The notes: generated from the letters alone by a model not told the origin. 64,000 bases of DNA from Mesorhizobium wenxiniae (GCF_002284535.1 NZ_NPKH01000020.1:620001-684000); one strand, 5' to 3'. Positions 52,674 to 61,049 are shown, counted from the stretch's first letter. Translations and numbers: made by a program.

Positions 52674-53484
52674 TCACGCTCTCCGCCGTGCGCTGGATCA
52701 TTGCCAGCCTGCCCGGGTCCTGCCTCATCATTTCGGCCAGCAAGGCGTCGATGATCAGCAGCTGGCTTATCTTGGAAGGAAAAGCTCCACCGGTGAGCGG
52801 CGTCTCTGGCCATGAGGCGATCAGCGTCAGATCGCACACGGCAGCGAGCGGACTCTTGGAGCGGTTGCTGATGCCAAGAACAAAAGCACCGCGCGAACGC
52901 GCGAGCTTCGCGACGCCCACTGAATCCACGGTCGAGCCCGAGCTAGATATAATCACATGCGCCGTCGCTTTCGTGGCGGTCCCCGCGGCCATGGTGGCGA
53001 GGTGCGCGTCGGCCAAGGCGCGCGACAGCATGCCAATGCGCGTCATCTTATAGGCAAGGTACTGCGCCGTGACGGCCGAAGCGGCGGCGCCGAAACAATC
53101 GATCGCCTGCGAGCCGAGCAGCCGCTGCGCGGCCGTGGTGACGTCCTCGCGCACGATCAGCTGCTCAGTCTCGCGCAGCGCGACGACTGCGGTCTCAACC
53201 AGCCGCTGGATGTCGTCGGCGGGTTCGGCGCTATCCTTTTCCAGCTGCTCGCCGGCGAGTTCCTTGGCCATGGCAAGCTTGAAATCCTGGAATCCGGTGA
53301 AGCCCTGTTCGCGGCAGAACCGCATCACACTGGCTTCCGATGAACCCGATACTTCCGCAAGTTCGGTGATGCTCTGGTAGAGCGTGGTCTGTGGCTGCGC
53401 GAGGACGGTTTCCGCGACCTTCGCCAGTGCCGGCGTCATGCCGCCGGCTGCCGCACGTAAGCTGGCGATCAGTGCCTGTTTCAT
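52657..53484 (-). CDS. RpiR-family regulator with SIS domain
   Basis: A regulator of about 275 residues. The N-terminal RpiR helix-turn-helix reads SITELAEVSGSSEASVMRFC, then REQGFTGFQDFKLAMAKEL. The C-terminal SIS domain (about residues 120-260, with AHVIISSSGSTVDSVGVAKL) binds phosphorylated sugars. The ATG at 53484 gives the usual N-terminus. It lies between the acetyltransferase and nanK on the same strand and is the obvious regulator of the cassette, with ManNAc-6-P or GlcNAc-6-P a plausible effector. Confidence 0.88.
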   Translation of the reverse strand: MKQALIASLRAAAGGMTPALAKVAETVLAQPQTTLYQSITELAEVSGSSEASVMRFCREQGFTGFQDFKLAMAKELAGEQLEKDSAEPADDIQRLVETAVVALRETEQLIVREDVTTAAQRLLGSQAIDCFGAAASAVTAQYLAYKMTRIGMLSRALADAHLATMAAGTATKATAHVIISSSGSTVDSVGVAKLARSRGAFVLGISNRSKSPLAAVCDLTLIASWPETPLTGGAFPSKISQLLIIDALLAEMMRQDPGRLAMIQRTAESVSDRSF

Positions 53485-53506
53485 ATTTGTCCCCGGGCGA
53501 TGTCGT

Positions 53507-54682
53507 TCAGAAGTGTTCGGCGACCCAAGGCTGCGGGCCGGCGAAGACAAGGTCGCACAATTGCACGGCAGCCGAAGGGCCTGATAGGCGTCCGCGCCGT
53601 GAAAGCTGCGATGCGGAGTTGAATCCTGTGAAAAGGCTCGAGAGGAAGGCCCCGTCGACCATCACAGTCGGCAATCCGTCTCGCACGCCGCCGCTCACTC
53701 GCATGGTCCCGTCAGACAGGTCGAGGCTAAAATCGAGGTCGCCGGCGTCTGCGTCCTTGATACGAAGTCCGAGCGATGCGTCTTGCAGGACATAGCCGCG
53801 GGATTCCAGCGCCTGCGCCGGCTCCACGACGCGAGCAAGCCATTCCTCCTGGTGGAACAGACGCCACCCTTTGTCGGGCATGGCGGCTACAAGATCGTCC
53901 TGTGGACCGCCGTGCCAGCGAACCTTCGGATAAACGGACCTGAAACGTCCCACGAAACACAGTACCGCCTCGGCCATTTCTCCATTCGCCGCATACCAGT
54001 CTCGAATGTACAGGATGTCAGGATCGGATCCGTCGACGATGACATATGCGCCGATCGTATCCGCATCCGACTTGCAGGCGCCGTAGGCCGCAAGCGCATC
54101 TGTCGGCGCCCGCACAAGTTCCTTCCAATGCATGTCGGCCCGCCCCAGCAGCCCTGCTTCGACTCTTCGCTTTGCGGCATAGGCGGACACGACGCTGTCA
54201 TCGGACAGGGGTAGGGGGACGAACGCGATTGGGGTCTTCAGAGGCAGCGCCGCTGTATCGGCTTCATAAATTATCTCGCTTCCGGCCAGCTCGAACCCAC
54301 ATTTGCGGTAGACGGGTCTTGCCGACGCGAACAGCGACACAATGAGCGCGCCCTGCTCCCGAGCATCGTCGCATAACGCGTCAACTAACGGCCGCGCTAG
54401 CCCCTGCCCCCTTGCCTCCGGCGCAAGGGCGACATGCGCAATATTGGCCGCCGGCACGTCCACCCCGCCGAACGCATGCGACGTCATTAGCAGAGCGGCA
54501 CAGGCTTTCGCGGCGCCGTCGGGCTCTCTGACCATGCGAAACGAGGGTATCCCGGCGTGGTGTACATATTCGCGCGCCCGCTCCCGGCTGAACCCGAACG
54601 CCATCGTCAGCAGATGGCATACGGCGTCCTCCTCGCCACTCTTGGCCCGGTCATATACTAGACTTCTGGTAATTTTTTTCAT
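53507..54682 (-). CDS. Eis-like GNAT N-acetyltransferase
   Basis: A 391-residue two-part acetyltransferase. The GNAT core contains NIAHVALAPEARGQGLARPL, the acetyl-CoA loop R/Q-x2-G-x-G/A, and SLFASARPVYRKCGFEL. A second GNAT-like part and a C-terminal SCP2-like fold follow (SDGTMRVSGGVRDGLPTVMV), the Eis layout. Eis proteins acetylate amines, including aminoglycosides. Here it stands in an amino-sugar cassette, 22 bp before the RpiR gene. The substrate could be an amino sugar, but that is inferred. Confidence 0.8.
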   Translation of the reverse strand: MKKITRSLVYDRAKSGEEDAVCHLLTMAFGFSRERAREYVHHAGIPSFRMVREPDGAAKACAALLMTSHAFGGVDVPAANIAHVALAPEARGQGLARPLVDALCDDAREQGALIVSLFASARPVYRKCGFELAGSEIIYEADTAALPLKTPIAFVPLPLSDDSVVSAYAAKRRVEAGLLGRADMHWKELVRAPTDALAAYGACKSDADTIGAYVIVDGSDPDILYIRDWYAANGEMAEAVLCFVGRFRSVYPKVRWHGGPQDDLVAAMPDKGWRLFHQEEWLARVVEPAQALESRGYVLQDASLGLRIKDADAGDLDFSLDLSDGTMRVSGGVRDGLPTVMVDGAFLSSLFTGFNSASQLSRRGRLSGPSAAVQLCDLVFAGPQPWVAEHF

Positions 54683-54696
54683 TTACGATCCGATTG

Positions 54697-54711
54697 TGAA
54701 GTTTTACTTCA
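54697..54711. promoter_or_regulatory. Candidate RpiR operator, acetyltransferase-SIS gap
   Basis: TGAAGTTTTACTTCA is a palindrome with perfect 6-bp arms around TTT, lying in the divergent gap between the acetyltransferase and SIS genes. It resembles the site upstream of nanE and could regulate both directions. Confidence 0.5.
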
Positions 54712-54726
54712 TAGCGCAGTGTCGAG

Positions 54727-54766
54727 CCGGCCGCAAGAGGATGCATCCGGCCGCAAGAGGATGCAT
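54727..54766 (+). repeat. Tandem 20-bp duplication over the SIS start region
   Basis: CCGGCCGCAAGAGGATGCAT is present twice in tandem without change, ending 1 bp before the SIS ATG. Each copy carries a Shine-Dalgarno-like AAGAGG and an ATG, so the translation start region has been duplicated. Confidence 0.85.
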
Positions 54767-54767
54767 A

Positions 54768-55777
54768 ATGAGCAACGACAGCGCGATCCTCAGGGAAATC
54801 GCCGAGATTCCGACTGTTCTGCGCCAATCGTCGGCGGTTCAGTTCGAAGCGATTGGCAAGGCGGTACACGCGCTTGGCGGCGAGAAGCCCCGGCTCCTCG
54901 CGACGATGGGCCGGGGCAGTTCCGATCATGCCGCTACCTTCCTCCGCTATGCTTTCGAGATTTCGCTCGGCATCCCCGGTTCCTCAATCTCACCGTCGAT
55001 CAGTTCGATCTATGGACGCCAGCTGGACCTCAAAGGCGCGCTTTGCCTCGTCGTCAGTCAATCAGGCCGCAGCCCCGACATTGTCAGGGCGGCCGGGATG
55101 GCCAGGAGGGTGGCGCGCTGGTCGCGGCGATCGTCAACGACATGTCTTCGCCGGTTGCAAAGGAAGTGGATGTCGTGATTCCGATCAATGCCGGGGAAGA
55201 AAGGGCCATTGCTGCCACGAAGAGTTTCATGGGTGCTGCCGCAGCCGGTCTCCGCCTCCTGACAATCTTGTCCGGCGACGCAAGCTTGCGGAGAGCGCTC
55301 GATACGCTGCCGGATGTTCTGGAGCAGACCGATCGGAATCACACCATCGATCTCTTCGCCATCGTCAAGGCGCGCACCGCATTCGTCATCGGGCGGGGAC
55401 CAGCTCTGGGGATCGCCCAGGAAGCTGCCCTGAAGCTCAAGGAGATCGTGCAGTTCCCCGCGGAGGCCTATTCGTCGGCGGAGGTACGGCACGGTCCCTG
55501 GCAACTCGGCCAGACGGACTGCGCCCTGGTCGGATGGAAGACCGACGCCGTTTCCTCGGAAAGCCAAAACGCCGTAGTCAGCGCGTACCGGGCGCTCGGT
55601 CGCCCCGTGCTCGATCTGCAGGACATTGGTCGCCGGTCGGCGGAGAACCTGGGCAACATGATAGCGCCCCTGATCCCCCTGCCGGGCTTCTATCGCGCGC
55701 TTGTCATGGCAGCGATGCAACTCGGGCTCGATCCGGACCGGCCCAAGCTGCTGAGCAAGGTGACCGAGACGATCTGA
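54768..55777 (+). pseudogene. SIS-domain isomerase/deaminase, one-base frameshift
   Basis: Two frames join into one protein of about 336 residues like the isomerase half of GlmS (AgaS/GlmD type). The first reads LLATMGRGSSDHAATFLRYA and LCLVVSQSGRSPDIVRAAGM. The second, after a break at the GG at 55105-55106, reads LVAAIVNDMSSPVAKEVDVV, AIAATKSFMGAAAAGL and FPAEAYSSAEVRHGPWQL. Adding one G restores the frame; the length is one base short of a multiple of three. The product would interconvert or deaminate a hexosamine phosphate, the step expected after NanE. It may be broken or mis-sequenced. Confidence 0.82.
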
Positions 55778-56215
55778 ACTGCAGATTGCAACTCGTACTG
55801 AAAGCCGTTGGTCGGACCCCTCCCCGCTTCGAGCGGGCATTCCAACATACAGCTGACTCACCAAGCTTCGGATTGGGCGGAACCCACCCGGTGAAAGTTC
55901 GGTGGTGGCTGGTCAAACCATCCTAATTGCACGTCGTCGCCGCAGATTACCGCACTCATCACTCGGAGGCCTTTCAGAGTGAGAGCGCGTGAATTACGTG
56001 TTGTTGGTGTTAACAAGCAGGAGAATTATCCCGGACAAAGACGCGAGTTTCCCCTTAAATTCCGAATGGCCCACTTTCTGCGGAGAGTTGGTTCTAACCT
56101 GCTGAAATTTAACGATATGGTGGGCCCGGAGGATGTGCCGGGACCGTTGATTTCATTGGCTTTCTCGTGGGCCAAAATCAGAAATCTTCCCGTATCGCTC
56201 CGTATGGTTCCGCGC
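55778..56215. other. Non-coding stretch with right copy of 19-bp repeat
   Basis: No gene is recognised between the SIS gene and the decayed ATPase. The 19-bp att-like repeat lies at 56117-56135. Confidence 0.45.
56117..56135. repeat. 19-bp direct repeat, right copy (att-like)
   Basis: Identical to 45577-45595 and in the same orientation, 10.5 kb away. The bases on either side of the two copies differ, so the identity is confined to the core. Confidence 0.6.
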
Positions 56216-57094
56216 CTAAGCAAAGGACGCTGCACAAGATGGGGCTTCATGCAGGTCTGAGCCCCCGACCACTGTGGCGAGCGAGCAATCTTGGGTGAGA
56301 TGAGCAATGCTGGCCGCAAGCTCCATAGGTCCACCTAGGTGTTCAAGCACCTGGCGGGCAAGCGACTCCGACTCCTCCTTGGAAAGAGGCGGTACGTCGA
56401 TGACGCTCAGACGGTCTCCAGAAAAGGAATAGCTGCTTGCCTGGGCCCGGATATGCTCAACTCCATATCGTCGGAAGACAATGAGCAATTTTACACGACC
56501 CACGTTGGCCGCGGCGTAATTGAACAATGGCTGGAGACTTGTCGCTGTCATGAGCATCATCGACGACGAGGAGCAGGTCACCGGAACCAAGCTCTTCTAG
56601 AGACACCTTGGTGATCTCCATTGTCGGTGAGACAAGCCTGATCCTAGTCGCAGACTGATCGGCGGCGATTTGGTCCAGAATGGCTTGGAGCTCGAGATTT
56701 GCCGCCGCCGCCAGACCCCGTTACCAGCGTCACGCCAACGTCCGGATTCTTGTGTGCTTCCAAGGCTTCAGCAAGGGAAGCTTCTCTGCCGACCAGCTGC
56801 CAAGCATGGGTGAACAAGGTTTCCTTGCGTGCGAGAGCCGCAAAGAATTCCTGAGCCGTTTCCCACGGACTTGTGGGAGAGACGCCGAGAAGGCTATTGT
56901 CGATGTAGTCATCAGCATCCCAAAGGCTTCGGGTCGTTCCTAATATTCGGTTCAATCCGCTCAATGACGGGCTCGAACGCGGCATTAGCGACTTCGATGA
57001 GCACAGATCGATCAGCCCCGGCGACTGGCAGGGACGCAATGATGGCATTGGGATCCATGAGAGGATGATCCTTTTGGAGTGGCGTTTGGGACAT
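56216..57094 (-). pseudogene. P-loop (STAND/AAA-like) ATPase, heavily frameshifted
   Basis: Four frames in turn form part of one large ATPase. The start reads MDPNAIIASLPVAGADRSVL, then WETAQEFFAALARKETLFTH and GVTLVTGSGGGGKSR, the Walker A. The next frame gives LQAILDQIAADQSATRIRLV and Walker B GDLLLVVDDAHD. The last gives LQPLFNYAAANVGRVKLLIV and LSVIDVPPLSKEESESLARQ before it ends at 56216. The C-terminal part is missing. The layout of an N-terminal helical domain before a P-loop with DDAH resembles STAND or NACHT-like proteins, some of which act in phage defence; that is only a suggestion. Confidence 0.6.
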
Positions 57095-57348
57095 CAGCCT
57101 GCGGTCGCCATGCCGACGGTGGTTCTTAGTGTGGTGGCCAATCGAGCCCAGGCGCTACCCTATGCTTACATGCGCACAGGCAGGATACGTGAGAATTTCG
57201 CAGATGCGGTCCAAAGCAGATGGGGCAGCACCTGCGGGCAGTCCGTCATCCAGGTCCTGCAAGGTGGGAGCTGAGTTGCTTACCTCAGCAGTGCCGCTCG
57301 CCCGCGCTATGGCCGGCAGTTCTAAGCTTTAGAGGAATAATGCGGGGC

Positions 57349-57499
57349 CGTTTTCGGATGAAAACGCCGATTGCCAAACGCCGCACCGGCTGGAATTTTT
57401 CGCGCTCAGCCTCTCCGTAAGCCGTAAAAGCGCGGAAAATTACGTGTCGCTGAATTTTCCGCGCTTTTGGATTCACGAGCGGGAATTTTCCGCGCTTTT
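57349..57499. repeat. Palindromic repeat array before the 57597 gene
   Basis: AATTTTCCGCGCTTTT is found perfectly at 57453-57468 and 57484-57499 (31 bp apart), perfectly inverted at 57426-57441, and imperfectly (AATTTTTCGCGCT) at 57394-57406. The inverted pair gives a 16-bp stem with an 11-base loop. A further palindrome CGTTTTC-GGAT-GAAAACG lies at 57349-57366. The array is about 100 bp upstream of a DNA-binding-type gene and looks like an operator or iteron set. Confidence 0.75.
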
Positions 57500-57596
57500 A
57501 AACTGATCGGAGCTATTTAAATCGCTTGAGAATCCATCCGTTGCTACAATATCAAAGAGCGCACGGGGCAGACCGACACCAACTGGAGGCAAAGCA

Positions 57597-58187
57597 ATGG
57601 AAGAGATTCAGAAGCGCCGCGTCGGCCGCCCAATTGGCAGCGGCGTCAAGAACAACGATCAGGCCCTTGCCAAGGTCGCAAGTATCTTGCTGGATAATCC
57701 TTCCATGAAGGCGACTTCAGCCATGAGGCGGGTCCTCAATGATATGTCCAGCTCGCGGAGGGAGACAGACGTTACCTTGATCCGTCGATGGCAGGGGCGC
57801 TGGAAGCTGAACAGACAGAAATTCATGAACGAAGCGGCGGCAACGAGAGCTGCAAGGACGGCGAGAGCGCCCTCGCGCACGACGTCATCGATCTCCGACT
57901 CGGCTAGCGAGTACCTTATGCGGAAAGCCAAAGAGACGGCGAGTATGTACAATTTTTCGGAAGCATCTGCTCTCCAAAAGGCCGCGGCTGGATACCTCGA
58001 TACGCCCCTCAGGAAAGAGGTACATGGTGTTTTAGACTCACTGGCGCTGAGGACGGCGCTGGGTCTTCACGAATCGTCCATTCAGCGAGAATTGCGGCGC
58101 ATGACGGATTCCACTGTCATGGGAACGATGCTGAAAGCCTTGGAGGAGCAGGATCGCTTCCTTGCCGAGCTGAAAAAATGGGGTTGA
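57597..58187 (+). CDS. Probable DNA-binding protein, unknown
   Basis: A 196-residue basic protein with TGGAGG about 8 nt before its ATG. The N-terminus RRVGRPIGSGVKNNDQALAK has an AT-hook-like GRP motif, followed by ASILLDNPSMKATSAMRRVL and LIRRWQGRWKLNR. This pattern recurs in uncharacterised proteins of rhizobial plasmids and islands, as far as I recall. The C-terminal half is helical, with SIQRELRRMTDSTVMGTMLK. The repeat array directly upstream suggests it binds its own promoter, or serves replication or partition of a mobile element. Confidence 0.6.
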   Translation: MEEIQKRRVGRPIGSGVKNNDQALAKVASILLDNPSMKATSAMRRVLNDMSSSRRETDVTLIRRWQGRWKLNRQKFMNEAAATRAARTARAPSRTTSSISDSASEYLMRKAKETASMYNFSEASALQKAAAGYLDTPLRKEVHGVLDSLALRTALGLHESSIQRELRRMTDSTVMGTMLKALEEQDRFLAELKKWG

Positions 58188-58403
58188 GGCTACAAAAACT
58201 GCCCAATAACGGCAATTGACGCCAAGGCAGCGCGCGACCGGTTCGCGAAGGACAGATTTCGGCCCCAGCCGGGACTGAAACGACGCATTTTGTAGTATAA
58301 TTTTCTAAGATGGCGCTTTTGCAATTGACGCCTGCAAGGGTGCCTCATGCTTGCGCCGTAAAACGCAACACGAGCGCAGACGGTTCAGTCGTAAGCGCTG
58401 TTC

Positions 58404-59936
58404 TCAGGCCACGGCCCTGAGTTCGGGAGCCGGGATGTAGGCCCAGGGCAGCAGGTCGTCGATCTGGCTGTTCGGGTGGCCATTGACGATCCTGGTGAGG
58501 ACATCGGCGAGATAGCCGAGGGGCTCGACGCCGTTGAGTTTGCAGGTTTCGATCAGCGAGGCGACGACTGCCCAGTGTTCGGCGCCGCCATCGGAGCCTG
58601 CAAAGAGGGCGTTCTTCCGATTGAGCGCGATCGGACGAATGGAGCGCTCGACTGTATTGGAGTCGATCTCGATGCGGCCGTCGTCGAGGAAGCGGGTCAG
58701 GCCTTCCCAGCGCGAGAGCGTGTAGCGGATTGCCTCGGCGAGCTTGGTCTTCTGGCTAATCAGGCCGAGCTTTTCGCGCAGCCAAGGTTCGAGATCGGCA
58801 ATGATAGCGCGGCTATTTTCCTGACGCATCGCGCGGCGTTCGTCAGCCGACCGGCCGCGGATGACGTCTTCGATCTTGTAGAGCTCGGCGATCCGTCTCA
58901 GCGCCTCGCTGGCAATCGGCGCGGGACCGGCTGCCGCCAGTTCATAGAAGCGCCGGCGCACGTGTGCCCAGCAGAAGGCGAGCGTCACGCCGCTTTTCTC
59001 GGCCAGCACGCGATAGCCTCCATAGCCGTCGACCTGAAGGATTCCGGTGAAGCCTGCGAGATGAGCGATCGGACGCTCGGCCTTTCGGTCCGGCGCATAG
59101 ACATAGGCGACGCCCGGCGGGTCGCTTCCATTCCATGGGCGGTCATCGCGGGCATAGGCCCACAGCTGCCCAGTCTTCGTCTTGCCGCGGCCCGGATCGA
59201 GCACCGGCGCCGTGGTTTCGTCAGCAAAGAGCTTCGGTGAAGTCTTCAGCTTGCCAAGCAGCCGCTCATGCACCGGACGAAGGTGCCAGGCGGCGCGGCC
59301 GACCCAGTCGGCGAGCGTGGACCGGTCGAGATTGATGCCCTGCCGGGCATAGATCTGCGCCTGACGATAGAGCGGCAGGTGGTCAGCATATTTGGACACC
59401 AGCACCTGAGCGACCGTCGCCTCGGTTGGCAAACCGCTCTCGATCAGCCGGGCGGGCGCCGGAGCCTGAACGACCACATCCTCGCAGGCGCGGCAGGCAT
59501 ATTTGGGCCGGCGCACGACGATCACACGCAGCTGCGCCGGAACGATGTCGAGCCGCTCGCCCACGTCCTCACCTATCCGATGCAAGCCATTGCGGCAGCC
59601 CGGACAGGCATGGTCCTCGATGTCGACGACCATTTCCACCCGCGGCAGATGGGGTGGCAACGCGCCGCGGTTCGTCCGGCGCTTCCTGGCGCGCTCCAGA
59701 CGCTCTGCGGGAGATGCTTGTTCATTCTCTTCCTCGTCGGCGGCCTCGATCTGCTCGGCCTCTTCGAGCCCCAGCAGCAACTGATCCTCGGGAAGCGTCT
59801 CAGCTCTTCGGCCGAAGCGGTGACGCTGCAATTCCTTGATGATCTGGATCAGGCGGGCGTTCTCGACGTCGCGCGCCAGGACCATCGCCTTCAGCGCGTC
59901 CGGATCGTCGGGAAGCTGGTCAGCCGCCATCGCCAT
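58404..59936 (-). CDS. tnpC: IS66 transposase TnpC
   Basis: A DDE transposase of 510 residues. The N-terminus has a coiled region (LIQIIKELQRHRFGRRAE) followed by the zinc-finger-like Cys region CPGCRNGLHR and CRACED. The catalytic residues fall in KLFADETTAPVLDPG, ILQVDGYGGYRVL and IEIDSNTVERSIRPIALNRK. Full length and intact. It ends 13 bp inside the left terminus of the element. Confidence 0.93.
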   Translation of the reverse strand: MAMAADQLPDDPDALKAMVLARDVENARLIQIIKELQRHRFGRRAETLPEDQLLLGLEEAEQIEAADEEENEQASPAERLERARKRRTNRGALPPHLPRVEMVVDIEDHACPGCRNGLHRIGEDVGERLDIVPAQLRVIVVRRPKYACRACEDVVVQAPAPARLIESGLPTEATVAQVLVSKYADHLPLYRQAQIYARQGINLDRSTLADWVGRAAWHLRPVHERLLGKLKTSPKLFADETTAPVLDPGRGKTKTGQLWAYARDDRPWNGSDPPGVAYVYAPDRKAERPIAHLAGFTGILQVDGYGGYRVLAEKSGVTLAFCWAHVRRRFYELAAAGPAPIASEALRRIAELYKIEDVIRGRSADERRAMRQENSRAIIADLEPWLREKLGLISQKTKLAEAIRYTLSRWEGLTRFLDDGRIEIDSNTVERSIRPIALNRKNALFAGSDGGAEHWAVVASLIETCKLNGVEPLGYLADVLTRIVNGHPNSQIDDLLPWAYIPAPELRAVA

Positions 59937-60005
59937 GACCGGATCAGACCATATTCGCCGACATCCCGCGACAGCGGAATCCAGGCTGATTCACTTCGTC
60001 GCGGG

Positions 60006-60362
60006 TCAGCCCGCCTGAACCGGAACGCGGGTCCTGCGCGCCTCGTGGACCCGCCGCCAGTCGAGACCTTCGAGCAGCGCCGACAACTGCGCGGCCGTCA
60101 GCCGCATCATGCCGTCATGCACTTTCGGCCAGCGGAACTCGCCGTCCTCCAGACGTTTGGCGTAAAGGCAGACGCCGGTGCCATCCCAGAAGATCAGCTT
60201 GATCCGATCCGTCCGCTTCGCCCGGAAGACATAGACCGCGCCGCTGAACGGATCGGCGCCCATCGTCTCGCGCACAAGCGCCGCGAGGCCCTCCGCACCC
60301 TTGCGGAAGTCCACCGGCTTCGTCGCCACCATGACCTTGACCGCACCCGTCGGCCCGATCAC
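60006..60362 (-). CDS. tnpB: IS66 accessory protein TnpB
   Basis: A 118-residue IS66 Orf2 family protein. VMVATKPVDFRKGAEGLAAL, VYVFRAKRTDRIKLIFWDGT and GVCLYAKRLEDGEFRWP are the family's conserved core. Its start overlaps the tnpA stop by 4 bp. It is needed for IS66 transposition together with TnpA and TnpC, but has no known enzymatic role. Confidence 0.93.
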   Translation of the reverse strand: MIGPTGAVKVMVATKPVDFRKGAEGLAALVRETMGADPFSGAVYVFRAKRTDRIKLIFWDGTGVCLYAKRLEDGEFRWPKVHDGMMRLTAAQLSALLEGLDWRRVHEARRTRVPVQAG

Positions 60363-60793
60363 GTCGTCGCCTTCAGCGCTCGGATTACAGCGGCCACCGT
60401 CCTGGTGTCGGCGCCACGGCCGACCCGCATAGCGACGCCGTCTATCTCCAGCTCGATCACACCGTCTCGGGCGGCTTTCTGCTTCCGCCGCCGCCTTGCC
60501 GCCGGTTCAGGCCTCGGCGCTGCAATCACCGCCGGAACAAACAACGATTCCGGTGCCGGCGCTTCCGCCAACGGCTGACGAGCGGCCCGACGCCAGGCGA
60601 ACAGCTGCTGCGGGGACAAAGCGTATCGCCGCGCCACCGCGCTCACGGTCGCGCCGGCTTCGTAGCTTTCCGCCACGATCCGCGCCTTCTCCTCCGGCAG
60701 CCATTCGCGCCGCCGACCGGAGCCCGTGAACACCTCGAACCGGCGCGCGGGCTCGTGATCGCTGGATTTAAGCGTAAGCTCTGAAATCGTCAT
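60359..60793 (-). CDS. tnpA: IS66 accessory protein TnpA
   Basis: A 144-residue protein with a transposase-8-like helix-turn-helix: EEKARIVAESYEAGATVSAV and ARRYALSPQQLFAWRR. The C-terminal part is basic (ARRRRKQKAARDGVIELEI). It is the first gene of the element and probably binds the terminal repeats. Confidence 0.9.
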   Translation of the reverse strand: MTISELTLKSSDHEPARRFEVFTGSGRRREWLPEEKARIVAESYEAGATVSAVARRYALSPQQLFAWRRAARQPLAEAPAPESLFVPAVIAAPRPEPAARRRRKQKAARDGVIELEIDGVAMRVGRGADTRTVAAVIRALKATT

Positions 60794-60917
60794 GTGTCGA
60801 AGCCCTCAAAGGCTCCGAACATCGTCCTTCACGCCGATCACCGAAAGGTGCCGTCGGGACATCGCTTACGTTCAGTCTGTCGTTTGAACCTGGAATCTGG
60901 TGAAGGCAACCGAACCA

Positions 60918-61049
60918 ATGGACAAGATCACAATCGACTTCTGGGGCTTTGCAATAACGGCCGAAGGGTTTTACGGCGTCTTGGCCGCGTCGGGGCTGGT
61001 GATGGCCATTGTCATTGTGTTGAAGGTCGGGAGGCGTCGGGGTACCTAA
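60918..61049 (+). CDS. Possible 43-residue single-span membrane protein
   Basis: An open frame begins MDKITIDFWGFAITAEGFYG and continues with a hydrophobic segment VLAASGLVMAIVIVLKV, ending in GRRRGT, which is a well-formed single-span protein with a positive cytoplasmic tail. A GGTGAAGG lies about 15 nt upstream, a little far for a ribosome binding site. It lies 40 bp beyond the IS66 target duplication. No family is recognised. Confidence 0.4.
   Translation: MDKITIDFWGFAITAEGFYGVLAASGLVMAIVIVLKVGRRRGT

Larger units (their letters stand above)
58391..60869. mobile_element. Complete IS66-family insertion sequence, 2479 bp
   Basis: Three IS66 genes (tnpA, tnpB, tnpC) lie between imperfect terminal repeats. 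The left end starts GTAAGCGCTGTTCTC; the right end, read inward, starts GTAAGCGATGTCCCG. The element is flanked by a perfect 8-bp direct repeat, GTTCAGTC, at 58383-58390 and 60870-60877, the target duplication expected for IS66. All three genes are open, so it may be active and recently inserted. It did not clearly interrupt a gene. Confidence 0.93.
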
